Below are positions 34,827-43,229 of a DNA stretch of 64,000 bases, in pieces; position 1 is the stretch's first letter; each line of letters starts with the position of its first letter. This DNA is from Duganella sp. BJB480 (GTDB lineage: Bacteria > Pseudomonadota > Gammaproteobacteria > Burkholderiales > Burkholderiaceae_D), in assembly GCA_003416985.1 (NCBI GenBank), contig QVIN01000015.1, forward strand, positions 1 through 64,000, written 5' to 3'. A program made the translations under genes and the position numbers. The notes beneath the pieces are model-generated. The model saw only the letters and a program-made list of their open reading frames with translations. It had not been told where the DNA came from and did no database searches.

Positions 34827-35603
34827 ATGACCGAGAAAAGTAATCTGCCGGCGCTGAGCAAGCAAGTGACCGAGCTGGTGCTGGCCGGCTCGCTGAGCCA
34901 CGCCGAACAAGCCTTCGCCGAGGCGGCCGACCAGTTCGGCGACCTGGCGGTGGTGGAAGTGCTCAACAACATCCCGCCGCAGGTGACGGCGCTGCACATG
35001 GCCGGCTTCGACGGCGGCAAGATGTCGCTGGCGACGCTGCTGGTGCCGCCCAAGGCCTGGGCCGACAGCCTGGCCTTCTTCGCCGCGACCTGGCCGGACG
35101 ATTTGATCGAGGACGATCCGGAGCGCATCGCCGAGTCGCTGTTCGCGCACATCCACGGCGTGGTGTTCTCCACCGACGACGAGGAGCGCCGCCACGAGCT
35201 GCTGGCGGCCGCCTCGGCCACCGACCACGGTGCGACCGCGTTCGCGATCCTGTTCTCGATGGCGCCGAAGGAAATCCTGGAGGTGGCCGGCGAGATCATC
35301 TCCAAGGGTCCGTACCTGACCGGCCAGACCTCGTCCGACAACGACGTGGTTCCGCTGGCGATCGCGCTGGCGCAGGCGTCGGAAGACGGCTGGGACCGCG
35401 CGCTGTTCGAGTTGTTCCCGGAGTTCCGCCACAGCGCCGACCTGGCCGACGCCGAGTTCAGCGACGACCCGGACGACGAGCCGACCTTCCTGCAGCGCTC
35501 GACCAAGGAACTGCTGTACCGCTTGCGCAAGCAGGTGCCGTCCACGCGCAGCGCCGCCAAGCCCGGCTCGCGCCGTAGCCTGGGCACCGGCATTTTCTCG
35601 TGA
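34827..35603 (+). CDS. Unknown protein in the J-domain operon
   Basis: The 258-residue protein starts at ATG 34827, two bases after the preceding stop. It reads as a helical protein with repeated pair-like segments (LAGSLSHAEQAFAEAADQFGDLAVVEVL, VPPKAWADSLAFFAATWPDDLIEDDPERIAESLF, GATAFAILFSMAPKEILEVAGEII) and a basic end (RSAAKPGSRRSLGTG). No enzymatic motif, signal peptide or membrane helix is visible. The alternating helices hint at a repeat-scaffold fold, but this is weak. It shares acidic-helical character with its neighbours. Confidence 0.6.
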   Translation: MTEKSNLPALSKQVTELVLAGSLSHAEQAFAEAADQFGDLAVVEVLNNIPPQVTALHMAGFDGGKMSLATLLVPPKAWADSLAFFAATWPDDLIEDDPERIAESLFAHIHGVVFSTDDEERRHELLAAASATDHGATAFAILFSMAPKEILEVAGEIISKGPYLTGQTSSDNDVVPLAIALAQASEDGWDRALFELFPEFRHSADLADAEFSDDPDDEPTFLQRSTKELLYRLRKQVPSTRSAAKPGSRRSLGTGIFS

Positions 35604-35617
35604 TGGGTGCCTGATAC

Positions 35618-36490
35618 ATGCTGCCAGCAATTGTCGTAGAAAATTTACCGCGCCTGACCCGCGCCATCCAGCAACTGGCCACCCATCCCGACGATGACGC
35701 CGCCTACGCATTGGCCGACGAACTGACCGGCATCACCGCCATGGTGGCCGAGAAGTTCACCAACGACCGCACCGCCGACGGCATCCAGAAGGCCATGCAG
35801 CTGACGGTGGGCGGCGTGTCGCTGGGGCTGGACCACGCGCTGATGCACGAGGGCGACCTCGCGGCCTTGGACTTCCTGGTCGAGCACGGCGCCGAGCACG
35901 CGTTCCAGATCGGCTTCCGGCTGATCAAGGAGCTGTCGGCGCTGCCGGAGGATGCGCTGGTCGGCGAGTACGATACCGATCCGGTGTACTCGGCGCGCCG
36001 CCTGCGCGACCTGTTCATCGACCTGTGCCAGACCGATCCGAATGAAAACTGGAACGGCCTGGAGCGCTACGAGGTCATGCTCAAGCAGCGCAAGGAAGTG
36101 CAGGCCGTGGTGCGCCTGGCCGGCTGGCTGCGCCGCCACCACAGCGAAGGCCCGGTCAGCGATACCGACCTCAACGCCGAGGGCGTGATCGCGCTGGCCG
36201 TCATCTTCGCCATCGAGGGCGGCGGGCGCGTGGTGGCGCGCACCGGGCAGAAGGAATTCGAGCGCTTCGTCAAGGCGGTGCGCAAGGCCAAGCCGGACTA
36301 CGAGGAGGGCTGGGCCGCGCTGGTGGCCAAGGTGCCGGTGCAGCATCATCCGGTGCTGCTGGACCGTATCGCCAGCTACCGCAACAGCTGCACGGTGATC
36401 CAGAATATCAAGGGCCGCACGGCCATGAAGACCTTGTTCGCCGAGCTGGAGAACTACGCCGGCTCCGAGCTGGACGCGGACTACAACTAA
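35618..36490 (+). CDS. Unknown protein, last gene of the J-domain operon
   Basis: The 290-residue protein starts 14 bases after the previous stop. The reading is cytoplasmic and helical, with recurring NLPRLTRAIQQLATHPDDDAAYALADEL, LGLDHALMHEGDLAALDFLVEHGAEHAF and a positively charged stretch before VPVQHHPVLLDRIASYRNSCTVIQNIKGRTAM. No family is recognised. Its stop overlaps the convergent LysR gene stop by four bases. The unbroken spacing from the J-domain gene to here (gaps of 32, 2 and 14 bases) makes a single operon likely. Confidence 0.6.
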   Translation: MLPAIVVENLPRLTRAIQQLATHPDDDAAYALADELTGITAMVAEKFTNDRTADGIQKAMQLTVGGVSLGLDHALMHEGDLAALDFLVEHGAEHAFQIGFRLIKELSALPEDALVGEYDTDPVYSARRLRDLFIDLCQTDPNENWNGLERYEVMLKQRKEVQAVVRLAGWLRRHHSEGPVSDTDLNAEGVIALAVIFAIEGGGRVVARTGQKEFERFVKAVRKAKPDYEEGWAALVAKVPVQHHPVLLDRIASYRNSCTVIQNIKGRTAMKTLFAELENYAGSELDADYN

Positions 36491-37380
36491 GCGGCGGCGG
36501 CCTCGGTCGCCACCGCGAGGAAAGCCGCCACCAAAGGCGAGATCTCGTCCTTGCGCTGCGCCAGCAGCAGGGTGGTGGTGGCTTCCGGATCGGCCAGCGG
36601 GCGGTAGCAGACCCCGCCCATCCGCATGATGCCGAACGAGGCCGGCAGCACCGAGATGCCGCAGCCGGCCGCCACCAGGCCGATGATGGTCGACGCTTCG
36701 TTCGCCTCCATCGCGACGGTCGGCATGAAGCCCGCCGCCCGGCACAGCCGGAAAATCTGATGGTAGATCCCGGTGCCGGCCGTCTTCGGATACATCACGA
36801 ACGGCAGTCCCCGCAGGTCGCCGATGGCGACCGCCTTCTTCTTCGCCAGCGGATGGGCTATCGGCAGCACCAGCGTCAGCGGGTCGTGCCGCAACACCGT
36901 CATGCTGACCGCGTCGGTCACCGCCACTTCGGGCGGGCGCACCAGTCCCAGATCCAGTTCCCGGTTGGCGATGGCCTCGATCTGCGGCACCGTCGACAGC
37001 TCGCGCAGGGTCAGCGTCACGCCCGGATAGCGCTGGCGGTAGCGGTTGACCACGGTCGCGAACAGCGGCGTCAACGGAGTGGAGAAGGTGAAGCCCACGC
37101 GCAGTTCGCCGGCCTCGCCGCGCTCGGCCCGGCGCGCGGTCTGCACCGCCTGCTCGGACAGCGACAGCACGCGGCGGGCGTCGTCCAGGAACAGCTTGCC
37201 CGCCTCCGTCAGGCGCACCCAGCGCTTGCTGCGCTCCAGCAGCTGCGCGCCCACTTCGGCCTCCAGCATCTGGATCTGATGGCTCAGCGGAGGCTGGCCG
37301 ATGTGCAGGCGTTCGGCCGCGCGCGTGAAGCTGAGCTCCTCGGCGACGGCGACGAAATAGCGCAGGTGGCGGAGTTCCAT
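36487..37380 (-). CDS. LysR-family transcriptional regulator
   Basis: The 297-residue protein has the LysR N-terminal winged helix-turn-helix (MELRHLRYFVAVAEELSFTRAAERLHIGQPPLSHQIQMLEAEVGAQLLER) and an effector-binding domain with ELRVGFTFSTPLTP and GLVAAGCGISVLPAS. MELRHLRYF is typical of the BenM/CatM-like branch. It is divergent from the MFS gene at 37480 with a 99-base gap, the usual layout in which the regulator controls its divergent neighbour. Confidence 0.9.
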   Translation of the reverse strand: MELRHLRYFVAVAEELSFTRAAERLHIGQPPLSHQIQMLEAEVGAQLLERSKRWVRLTEAGKLFLDDARRVLSLSEQAVQTARRAERGEAGELRVGFTFSTPLTPLFATVVNRYRQRYPGVTLTLRELSTVPQIEAIANRELDLGLVRPPEVAVTDAVSMTVLRHDPLTLVLPIAHPLAKKKAVAIGDLRGLPFVMYPKTAGTGIYHQIFRLCRAAGFMPTVAMEANEASTIIGLVAAGCGISVLPASFGIMRMGGVCYRPLADPEATTTLLLAQRKDEISPLVAAFLAVATEAAAA

Positions 37381-37418
37381 TATCTTTTTTAAGTATGAGT
37401 AACGGCTTAAATATATAT

Positions 37419-37447
37419 TGGACAGTGATTCGGCGCAATCCTAAGAT
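37419..37447 (+). promoter_or_regulatory. Putative promoter of the MFS gene
   Basis: TTGGAC (37419-37424) and TAAGAT (37442-37447) are spaced by 17 bases, in the LysR/MFS intergenic region. An AT-rich stretch (AAATATATATT) just upstream could hold part of the LysR-type site. The hexamers match consensus in about four positions each. Confidence 0.4.
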
Positions 37448-37479
37448 GAAGACATCGTACGTCCCAAGAGATAGTCATC

Positions 37480-38730
37480 ATGTCGTTGAGCGCCGCCGCA
37501 CTACCCGCCACTTCCGCCCCTTGCCGTAGCGTGCCGCACATCGCCGCCGGCAGTGCCGAATTCAAACGCAGCAGCCGGGCGCTGTTTTTCGGCGGCTTCT
37601 CCGCGTTTGCGTTGTTGTACAGCGTGCAGCCGTTGATGCCGGTGCTGTCGCATGAGTTCGCACTGAGCGCGGCGCAGAGCAGCATGGTGCTGTCGGTGTC
37701 GACCGGGGCGCTGGCGGTGTCGCTGGTGGCGTCGAGCGCGCTGTCGGAGCGCATGGGACGCAAGCCGCTGATGGTGGCGGCGATGGTGATCTCGGCGCTG
37801 CTGACCATCCTGTGCGCGTTCGCGCAGAACTATACGCAGCTGCTGGCGATGCGCGCCATGCTGGGCGTGGCGCTGGGCGGCATGCCGGCGATCGCCATGG
37901 CCTACCTGGGCGAGGAGATGGAGCCGACCTCGCTGGGCTTGTCGATGGGGCTGTACATCAGCGGCAGCGCGTTTGGCGGCATGTCGGGGCGGGTGATTGC
38001 TTCGGTGTTGAGCGACCACTTTTCGTGGCGGCTGGCGCTGGCGGCGGTGGGCGTGGCGGGGCTGCTGGCGGCGTGGGAATTCTGGCGCTCCTTGCCGGCG
38101 TCGCGGCATTTCGTGCCGGTGCGCAGCGCGTGGCGCACCTTCCCGGCCGGCTTCAAACTGCATCTGTCCGACGCGGGTTTGCCTTGGCTGTTTTCGCTGT
38201 CCTTCCTGCTGATGGGGAGTTTCATCAGCCTGTACAACTACATCGCCTACCGCCTGCTGGCCGCGCCGTTCAACCTGAGCCAGAGCGTGGTGGGGGCGGT
38301 GTCCTTCATGTACTTGCTGGGGATTTATGGCTCGGTGTGGGCGGGGCGCCTGGCCGACCGCTACGGCCGCCGCCGCGTGCTGTGGGCGGTGATGACGATC
38401 ATGATCGCGGGCTTGCTGCTGACCTTGTCCGATTGGATGCCGCTGCTGGTGCTGGGCATGGCGCTGTTCACCTACGGCTTCTTCGCTTCGCATTCGATCG
38501 CCAGCAGCTGGGTCGGGAGGCGGGCCGCCAGCAACAAGGCGCTGGCGTCGGCCTTGTACCTGTTCTTCTACTATCTCGGTTCCAGCGTGGTGGGATCGGC
38601 CACCGGCGTCATGTGGGGACGCGGCGGCTGGCCAGGCGTGGTGCTGGTGCTGGGTTGCGCGCTGACGCTGGCGATGCTGGTGGCGCTGCGCCTGCGCAGC
38701 CTGCCGCCGCTGGCGCAGGCCGAGCGTTAG
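37480..38730 (+). CDS. MFS transporter, likely controlled by the divergent LysR
   Basis: The 416-residue protein has a short soluble leader and then 12 hydrophobic segments. Motif A-like SERMGRKPLMV lies after the second helix, and RLADRYGRRRVLW after the eighth. The YnfM-type wording (FGGFSAFALLYSVQPLMPVLSHEF) suggests proton-driven efflux of a small molecule. The gene is regulated, by context, by the LysR protein encoded immediately upstream in the opposite direction. Confidence 0.88.
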   Translation: MSLSAAALPATSAPCRSVPHIAAGSAEFKRSSRALFFGGFSAFALLYSVQPLMPVLSHEFALSAAQSSMVLSVSTGALAVSLVASSALSERMGRKPLMVAAMVISALLTILCAFAQNYTQLLAMRAMLGVALGGMPAIAMAYLGEEMEPTSLGLSMGLYISGSAFGGMSGRVIASVLSDHFSWRLALAAVGVAGLLAAWEFWRSLPASRHFVPVRSAWRTFPAGFKLHLSDAGLPWLFSLSFLLMGSFISLYNYIAYRLLAAPFNLSQSVVGAVSFMYLLGIYGSVWAGRLADRYGRRRVLWAVMTIMIAGLLLTLSDWMPLLVLGMALFTYGFFASHSIASSWVGRRAASNKALASALYLFFYYLGSSVVGSATGVMWGRGGWPGVVLVLGCALTLAMLVALRLRSLPPLAQAER

Positions 38731-39387
38731 TCACTTCGGACAGCCGGTGTAGGACTTCTTGCCGTCCGGACGGATGTGGATGCAGTAGGTGCCGATGCCG
38801 GTGACGATCTTGTAGGTGCGTGTCTTGTTCTCGCCGTCGGGCGTGCTCAGTTCGATTATTTTGGCGGCCTGGTACCACTTCGGCGGCACGGCCTCGTGGG
38901 CCGCGTTGATGCCGCGCTCCAGGCGTGCTTGCTTGCTGTCCGGTGGCGGCGCCGGTGCGCGCTCGGGGTAGGCGGCGCGCAATTCCTTGTCGATCTTTCT
39001 CACGTCCAGTCTGGCCTGGTTCAGGATGTCGCTGGCGCTTGGCGTCTGGGCGAACGGATCGTCGGGCGCGATGGCTGCGGGCGTCGCTGGCATTGCGGGC
39101 GTTTCCGGCTGGGGCGTGGGCGCGGCCGGGATGTCGGCTGGCTTGGGCGCCGTGATGGCTTTCGGCGTTTTTGCTGCTGCGGTTGGCTGCGGCGCGGGCT
39201 TGACCACTGGCTTGGGCAGGCTGCTGCCGCTCGGCTGCGTGATCGGCAGCAGCCACTGCATCGCCTCGCGCGGCGCGCGTGGGGTGTCGGCTGGATGCTG
39301 GCGCTGCATGAAGGCGTAAATGATCGCCACGTGCAGCAGTCCGGTGAGGAGCAATCCCGGCAGGTGGCGTGGTCGATGTCTGATCAT
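38731..39387 (-). CDS. Proline-rich single-helix hypothetical protein
   Basis: The start at 39387 (MIRHRPRHLPGLLLTGLLHVAIIYAFMQ) gives 218 residues. One N-terminal membrane helix is followed by a long Pro/Ala/Lys-rich segment (about residues 40-115: KPVVKPAPQPTAA, PKPADIPAAPTPQPETPA) and a C-terminal soluble part ending GTYCIHIRPDGKKSYTGCPK. The helix-plus-Pro/Lys layout resembles the periplasm-spanning part of TonB, but no TonB C-terminal domain is visible. The function is unknown. It is convergent with the MFS gene, with no intergenic bases. Confidence 0.65.
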   Translation of the reverse strand: MIRHRPRHLPGLLLTGLLHVAIIYAFMQRQHPADTPRAPREAMQWLLPITQPSGSSLPKPVVKPAPQPTAAAKTPKAITAPKPADIPAAPTPQPETPAMPATPAAIAPDDPFAQTPSASDILNQARLDVRKIDKELRAAYPERAPAPPPDSKQARLERGINAAHEAVPPKWYQAAKIIELSTPDGENKTRTYKIVTGIGTYCIHIRPDGKKSYTGCPK

Positions 39388-39507
39388 GCCGGGAGAATAG
39401 CTTGCAAAATGAATATTTGTTGGTTTTGTCACAAGTCCTTGCAAAGCCTGTAAGTTTGACGGCGGCGGCGCGACCAAGGTGCATCACTCATCGCCCTGGG
39501 AGTCACC

Positions 39508-40266
39508 GTGAAGCATCTCATCCTGAGCGTGGCCGCTGCGGCTGCGCTGAATATTCCGCCGGCGTTGGCTGCGGGCTGCAGCGCGCAGAGTCCGGCTTAC
39601 CGCATCGCCTTGCTGGAGTTGTACACCTCGGAGGGATGCAGCAGCTGCCCTCCAGCCGATCAGTACGTCAGCGGCCTGCGCGCCGACGGCATCACGGCGC
39701 AGCAGGCGGTGGTGTTGTCCGAGCATGTCGACTACTGGAACTACATCGGCTGGAAGGATCCCTTTTCCAGCAAGACCTTCACCGACCGCCAGCGCTGGCT
39801 GAGCGACCTGGCCGGTTCGCGCACGATCTACACGCCGGAGATTTTTGTCGGCGGTAAGGAGCAGCGCGGCTGGCCGCGCGGCGTGGCCGATGCGGTCAAG
39901 CGCACCAATGGCCTGGCGGCGCAGGCCGATATCGGCATCGCGCTGGATGCGGCTGGCGCTGGTGGGCTGGCGGTCAGCGTGACGGCCAAGTCCGCGCGTG
40001 AAGGCAAGCTGTTCATCGCGCTGGTCGAGAGCGGCGTGGCCAGCCAGGTGAAGGCGGGCGAGAACAGTGGCCGTCTGCTGCGCCATGACTTCGTCGTGCG
40101 CGAGTGGCTGGCGCCGGTGCCGCTGGTGTCGGGCGGCGCGGTGGTCAGCAGGACGCTGGCCTTGCCCGCCGGCGCGGCGGCCGGCAAGCTGGGCATCAGC
40201 GCCTTCGTGCAGACGGACAAGGGCGAGGTGTTGCAGGCGCTGGCGCTGCCGGTCTGCGGCGGTTAA
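39508..40266 (+). CDS. DUF1223 (thioredoxin-like) secreted protein
   Basis: The 252-residue protein has a signal peptide (MKHLILSVAAAAALNIPPALAAG) and then the DUF1223 signature LLELYTSEGCSSCPPADQYVSGL, a CxxC-containing thioredoxin-like motif, followed by VVLSEHVDYWNYIGWKDPFSS and TPEIFVGGKEQRGW. Members are predicted periplasmic thiol proteins of unknown function. A terminator-like hairpin lies just after its stop. Confidence 0.88.
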   Translation: MKHLILSVAAAAALNIPPALAAGCSAQSPAYRIALLELYTSEGCSSCPPADQYVSGLRADGITAQQAVVLSEHVDYWNYIGWKDPFSSKTFTDRQRWLSDLAGSRTIYTPEIFVGGKEQRGWPRGVADAVKRTNGLAAQADIGIALDAAGAGGLAVSVTAKSAREGKLFIALVESGVASQVKAGENSGRLLRHDFVVREWLAPVPLVSGGAVVSRTLALPAGAAAGKLGISAFVQTDKGEVLQALALPVCGG

Positions 40267-40275
40267 ATTCGACGG

Positions 40276-40297
40276 CGCGCTGATCTGCATCAGCGCG
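40276..40297 (+). terminator. Terminator after the DUF1223 gene
   Basis: CGCGCTGAT (40276-40284) and ATCAGCGCG (40289-40297) form a nine-pair stem with a four-base loop, followed by TCTTTGTTTT, ten bases after the DUF1223 stop. Confidence 0.75.
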
Positions 40298-40395
40298 TCT
40301 TTGTTTTGCTTGCAGTGCGCTGAAACCAGCGGCGGCCTCCACTGTCGAATCTGCACTGGCACGCCTGTGCCTGATCAACGGAGGAGGGCTACATC

Positions 40396-40731
40396 ATGCT
40401 GCACGCGAACGATATCGAGCATCGGTTTCATTTATTGGAGCAAGCGATAGGACAGGCTTCGCAAGCCTGCTCGGCGGAGCGCAACGTTCCCGGCGAACTG
40501 CGAGACAGCGTCCGGCGGCTGGACCTGCATTCGGATACGGCGAAGGAGGTGCTGCTGTCGCAGGACCAGCCGCGCATCAACAAGCTGATGCACGACATGG
40601 AGCGGCTGTCGGAGCGGGCTCGGCAGGTATGCATCAACGTGCCGCATCTGTCCGCGCACATGCGCGGCGCGGTGAGCTATATGCACGGACAGCTCATGGA
40701 ACTTAAGCGGGATTTGCGTATCAATAATTAA
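40396..40731 (+). CDS. Small helical hypothetical protein
   Basis: The 111-residue protein starts at ATG 40396 after GGAGGAG, a strong ribosome site. It is predicted almost fully helical (FHLLEQAIGQASQACS, LRDSVRRLDLHSDTAKEVLL, KLMHDMERLSERARQVC, GQLMELKRDLRI), with no signal or membrane segment. I do not recognise the family; small proteins of this style recur in the Massilia group. Confidence 0.6.
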   Translation: MLHANDIEHRFHLLEQAIGQASQACSAERNVPGELRDSVRRLDLHSDTAKEVLLSQDQPRINKLMHDMERLSERARQVCINVPHLSAHMRGAVSYMHGQLMELKRDLRINN

Positions 40732-40768
40732 CAACTCAGAGGCGGGCCGACTTCGCCGCCGGCCCGTG

Positions 40769-41026
40769 ATGACTATGGACCATAAGCAAGTTACAAGAAA
40801 TCAAGTTGTTCGCCTGCTGTACAGCATCGTGTTCTTCCTGATCTTGACTACGACTGCCGTGTCGATGGATCTATTCTCGCAATGGATAAAGACTTTTGGG
40901 GTGGCGGAGTTCACGTATGACTTGATCGCATGGAGTGCACATGCCATGCTGGCGTTGGACATGCTACTATTTTTTATCTACCTGCTCTTTGCAGGCTGGG
41001 AGTTTGTGAAGGGGCTTCGAAAATGA
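40769..41026 (+). CDS. Two-helix membrane protein, coupled to the next gene
   Basis: Starting at ATG 40769 (MTMDHKQVTRNQ) the protein is 85 residues with two membrane helices (LLYSIVFFLILTTTAV and HAMLALDMLLFFIYLLFAGW). GTG at 40766 is an alternative start. Function unknown. The next gene's ATG overlaps this stop codon (ATGA, 41023-41026), so the two are translationally coupled. Confidence 0.6.
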   Translation: MTMDHKQVTRNQVVRLLYSIVFFLILTTTAVSMDLFSQWIKTFGVAEFTYDLIAWSAHAMLALDMLLFFIYLLFAGWEFVKGLRK

Positions 41027-41178
41027 ATGATCCTGCGAACACTAAAGAAGAAAGCTACGCACGGCGCATGTTTCGGGAAAGTCTGCGCCGTTACTTCGCT
41101 CCGTTGACTGGAGCCATCCGGGCCATCAAGGCGGAAATGATCCGCTCCGAGCGGGAGCGGAAACGTTTAAAAGACTGA
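41023..41178 (+). CDS. Basic micro-protein coupled to the membrane protein
   Basis: The 51-residue protein (MNDPANTKEESYARRMFRE) begins inside the stop of the preceding membrane-protein gene. It is strongly basic and helical (RRYFAPLTGAIRAIKAEMIRSERERKRLKD). Coupling suggests stoichiometric partnership, for example a cytoplasmic partner of the two-helix protein. The end overlaps the convergent unknown gene by 12 bases. Confidence 0.55.
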   Translation: MNDPANTKEESYARRMFRESLRRYFAPLTGAIRAIKAEMIRSERERKRLKD

Positions 41179-41964
41179 GTCCTTCGGTATCACATGCCTG
41201 AACGTCGGCTCGATGTTTTTGGCGTGCAGGTGGTGGATGATGTCTTCCAGCGTCGCGTCCTTCAACAGCAGGCCGGCCGGGCTGGCATGTGCCGCAGGCG
41301 CCGCCGCTTTGTGCGGGCGCTCCTTGCCTTGTGGCGGATGCATGATGTTGATCGCTTGCGTGAACTGCTTGTCGTCGATGCTTTGCAGCCCTTCCAGAAA
41401 CGCTGCCTGCGCGGCGTAGGGCGGCATCATCTCCAATCCAATCTCATCGGCGAACGAGGCGCCCATGCCGGGATTGATGAACGCGGCCCACGTGTTGCTG
41501 GCCACGTGCAGACACGGCGGCAGCTCGGCCGTGGTGCTGGTCAGCGTGTCGGGGCGCAGGCCGATTTCCTCGTTCGGAATGTCCGGGAAGTAGGTCCTGC
41601 GCAGCAGGTGGAGGAAGTGCTGCGCCTGGTTCAGCGGCACCGGCGTCTCCAGCGACAGCCACAGCGAATAACCCGCGCCGCCGCTGATGCTCACCGCAGG
41701 CGCAGGCAAGCCCAGCTGATCTTGCAGCGCGTTGGCCACGCCGCATAACCGGTCCCAATGCTGCAGCGCAGGCGCGTCGCCCATGCGGTTGAAGTCGATG
41801 ATCAGCGCGCGCACCAGGCCGTTGTCCGACACCAGGTTGATGGCGCTGGTCTTCTCGCCGCCCAGGTGCTGCGCCAGGATGTCCGGCGTCAGCGCGCCGG
41901 CGGGGAAACACTCCTGGTCGACGAGCAGGTACAGCCGTTTCAGTTCCGCGATCAGCTTGTCCAT
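41167..41964 (-). CDS. Unknown protein with a primase-polymerase-like middle region
   Basis: The 265-residue protein (MDKLIAELKRLYLLVDQECF) contains a section I read as reminiscent of archaeo-eukaryotic primase (AEP) cores: an acidic strand RALIIDFNRMGD around residue 65 and SISGGAGYSLWLSLETPVP around residue 105, comparable to the sGgxGxHlw motif of AEP and TOTE-type domains. The usual second acidic residue (DhD) and the His of SxH are missing or replaced (Ser/Leu), so it may be inactive or unrelated. The C-terminus is variable (KAAAPAAHASPAG). The start overlaps the stop of the CoA transferase gene by one base (TGATG), implying coupling. Confidence 0.5.
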   Translation of the reverse strand: MDKLIAELKRLYLLVDQECFPAGALTPDILAQHLGGEKTSAINLVSDNGLVRALIIDFNRMGDAPALQHWDRLCGVANALQDQLGLPAPAVSISGGAGYSLWLSLETPVPLNQAQHFLHLLRRTYFPDIPNEEIGLRPDTLTSTTAELPPCLHVASNTWAAFINPGMGASFADEIGLEMMPPYAAQAAFLEGLQSIDDKQFTQAINIMHPPQGKERPHKAAAPAAHASPAGLLLKDATLEDIIHHLHAKNIEPTFRHVIPKDSVF

Positions 41965-43193
41965 CACAGCACCCCCTGTGCGCGCAGCGCGGCGATGTCG
42001 TCGTCGCTTTGGCCCAGCAGGCCGCGCAGGATCTCGTCGGTATGCTGACCCAGCAGCGGCGGGGCGACCGCGTTGTCGGTCGGCGTCAGCGACATCTTCA
42101 TTGGACTGCGCACCAGCTTCGTGCTGCCGGCGGTTGGATGCGGCACATCCATCACCAGCTCGCGCGCCAGCACCTGCGGATTCTTGTAGACGTCGTCGAG
42201 GTTGTTGATCGGGCCGCATGGCACGCCGACCGCTTCCAGTTTCTCGATCCAGAAGTCGCGCGGCTGCGCCAGCACCATGTCCGCCAGGATCGGCACCAGC
42301 TCGTCGCGGTGCTTCACGCGCAGCGGGTTGGTGGCGTAGCGCTCGTGCGTGGCGAGGTCGGCGCGGCCGCCCACTTCGACAAACTTCTGGTACTGGCCGT
42401 CGTTGCCGGTGGCGACGATGATGTAGCCGTCCGCGCACTGGAAGGTCTGGTACGGCACGATGTTCGGATGCGCGTTGCCCCAGCGCTTGGGCGGCTTGCC
42501 GCTGTTGAGGTAGTTGCTGCCCATATTGGCCAGCATCGCCACCTGCACGTCCAGCAGCGCCATGTCGATGTACTGGCCTTCGCCGCTGCGGTCGCGGTGG
42601 GTGAGCGCGGCCAGGATGGCGATGGTGGCGTACATGCCGGTCATCAAATCGGTCAGCGCCACGCCGGCTTTCTGCGGACCGCCGCCGGGCAGGTCGTCGC
42701 GCTCGCCGGTGACGGACATCAGGCCGCCCATGCCCTGGATCAGGAAGTCGTAGCCGGCGCGGTGCGCGTACGGGCCGTCCTGGCCGAAGCCGGTCACCGA
42801 GCAGTAGACCAGGTCGGGCTTGATGGCCTTCAGCGATTCATAGTCGAGGCCGTAGCGCTTGAGCTGGCCCACCTTGAAGTTCTCCAGCACCACGTCGCAA
42901 TGGCTGGCCAGCTCGCGGATCAGGGCCTGGCCGTCGGCGCTGGCGATGTCGATCGTGACCGAGCGCTTGCCGCGGTTGGCGGCCAGGTAGTAGGCCGCCT
43001 CGGTGGTGTCGTGGCCGGCGGCGTCCTTGGCGTAGGGCGGGCCCCAGGCGCGGGTGTCGTCGCCGCTGCCGGGCCGTTCGATCTTGATGACGTCGGCGCC
43101 GAGGTCGGCCAGATTCTGCGAGCACCACGGTCCCGCCAACACGCGGCTCAGGTCGAGGACGCGGATATGGCCTAGCGCTTTTGGAGCTGTCAT
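41964..43193 (-). CDS. CaiB/BaiF-family CoA transferase
   Basis: The 409-residue type III CoA transferase starts MTAPKALGHIRVLDLSRVLAGPWCSQNLADLGADVIKIERPGSGDDTR. The catalytic Asp is in the central GLMSVTGERDDLPGGGPQKAGVALTDLMTGMYA region typical of family III, and VLENFKVGQLKRYGLDY matches the family. Enzymes of this family exchange CoA between carboxylic acids (formyl, succinyl, hydroxymethylglutaryl and others); the acid here is unknown. A primase-like unknown gene is coupled at its 3' end, an unusual partner. Confidence 0.88.
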   Translation of the reverse strand: MTAPKALGHIRVLDLSRVLAGPWCSQNLADLGADVIKIERPGSGDDTRAWGPPYAKDAAGHDTTEAAYYLAANRGKRSVTIDIASADGQALIRELASHCDVVLENFKVGQLKRYGLDYESLKAIKPDLVYCSVTGFGQDGPYAHRAGYDFLIQGMGGLMSVTGERDDLPGGGPQKAGVALTDLMTGMYATIAILAALTHRDRSGEGQYIDMALLDVQVAMLANMGSNYLNSGKPPKRWGNAHPNIVPYQTFQCADGYIIVATGNDGQYQKFVEVGGRADLATHERYATNPLRVKHRDELVPILADMVLAQPRDFWIEKLEAVGVPCGPINNLDDVYKNPQVLARELVMDVPHPTAGSTKLVRSPMKMSLTPTDNAVAPPLLGQHTDEILRGLLGQSDDDIAALRAQGVL

Positions 43194-43229
43194 GATGTGT
43201 GTAACCTTTTGAGTAAACCGATCAGGCCG

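Noticed and set aside
40278..40296. FNR-like half sites CTGATCTGCATCAG after the DUF1223 gene
   Set aside because: The inner bases resemble TGAT-N4-ATCA but the outer bases are C/G, the stem is longer and it is followed by a T-rich tract right after a stop codon, so a terminator explains it better.
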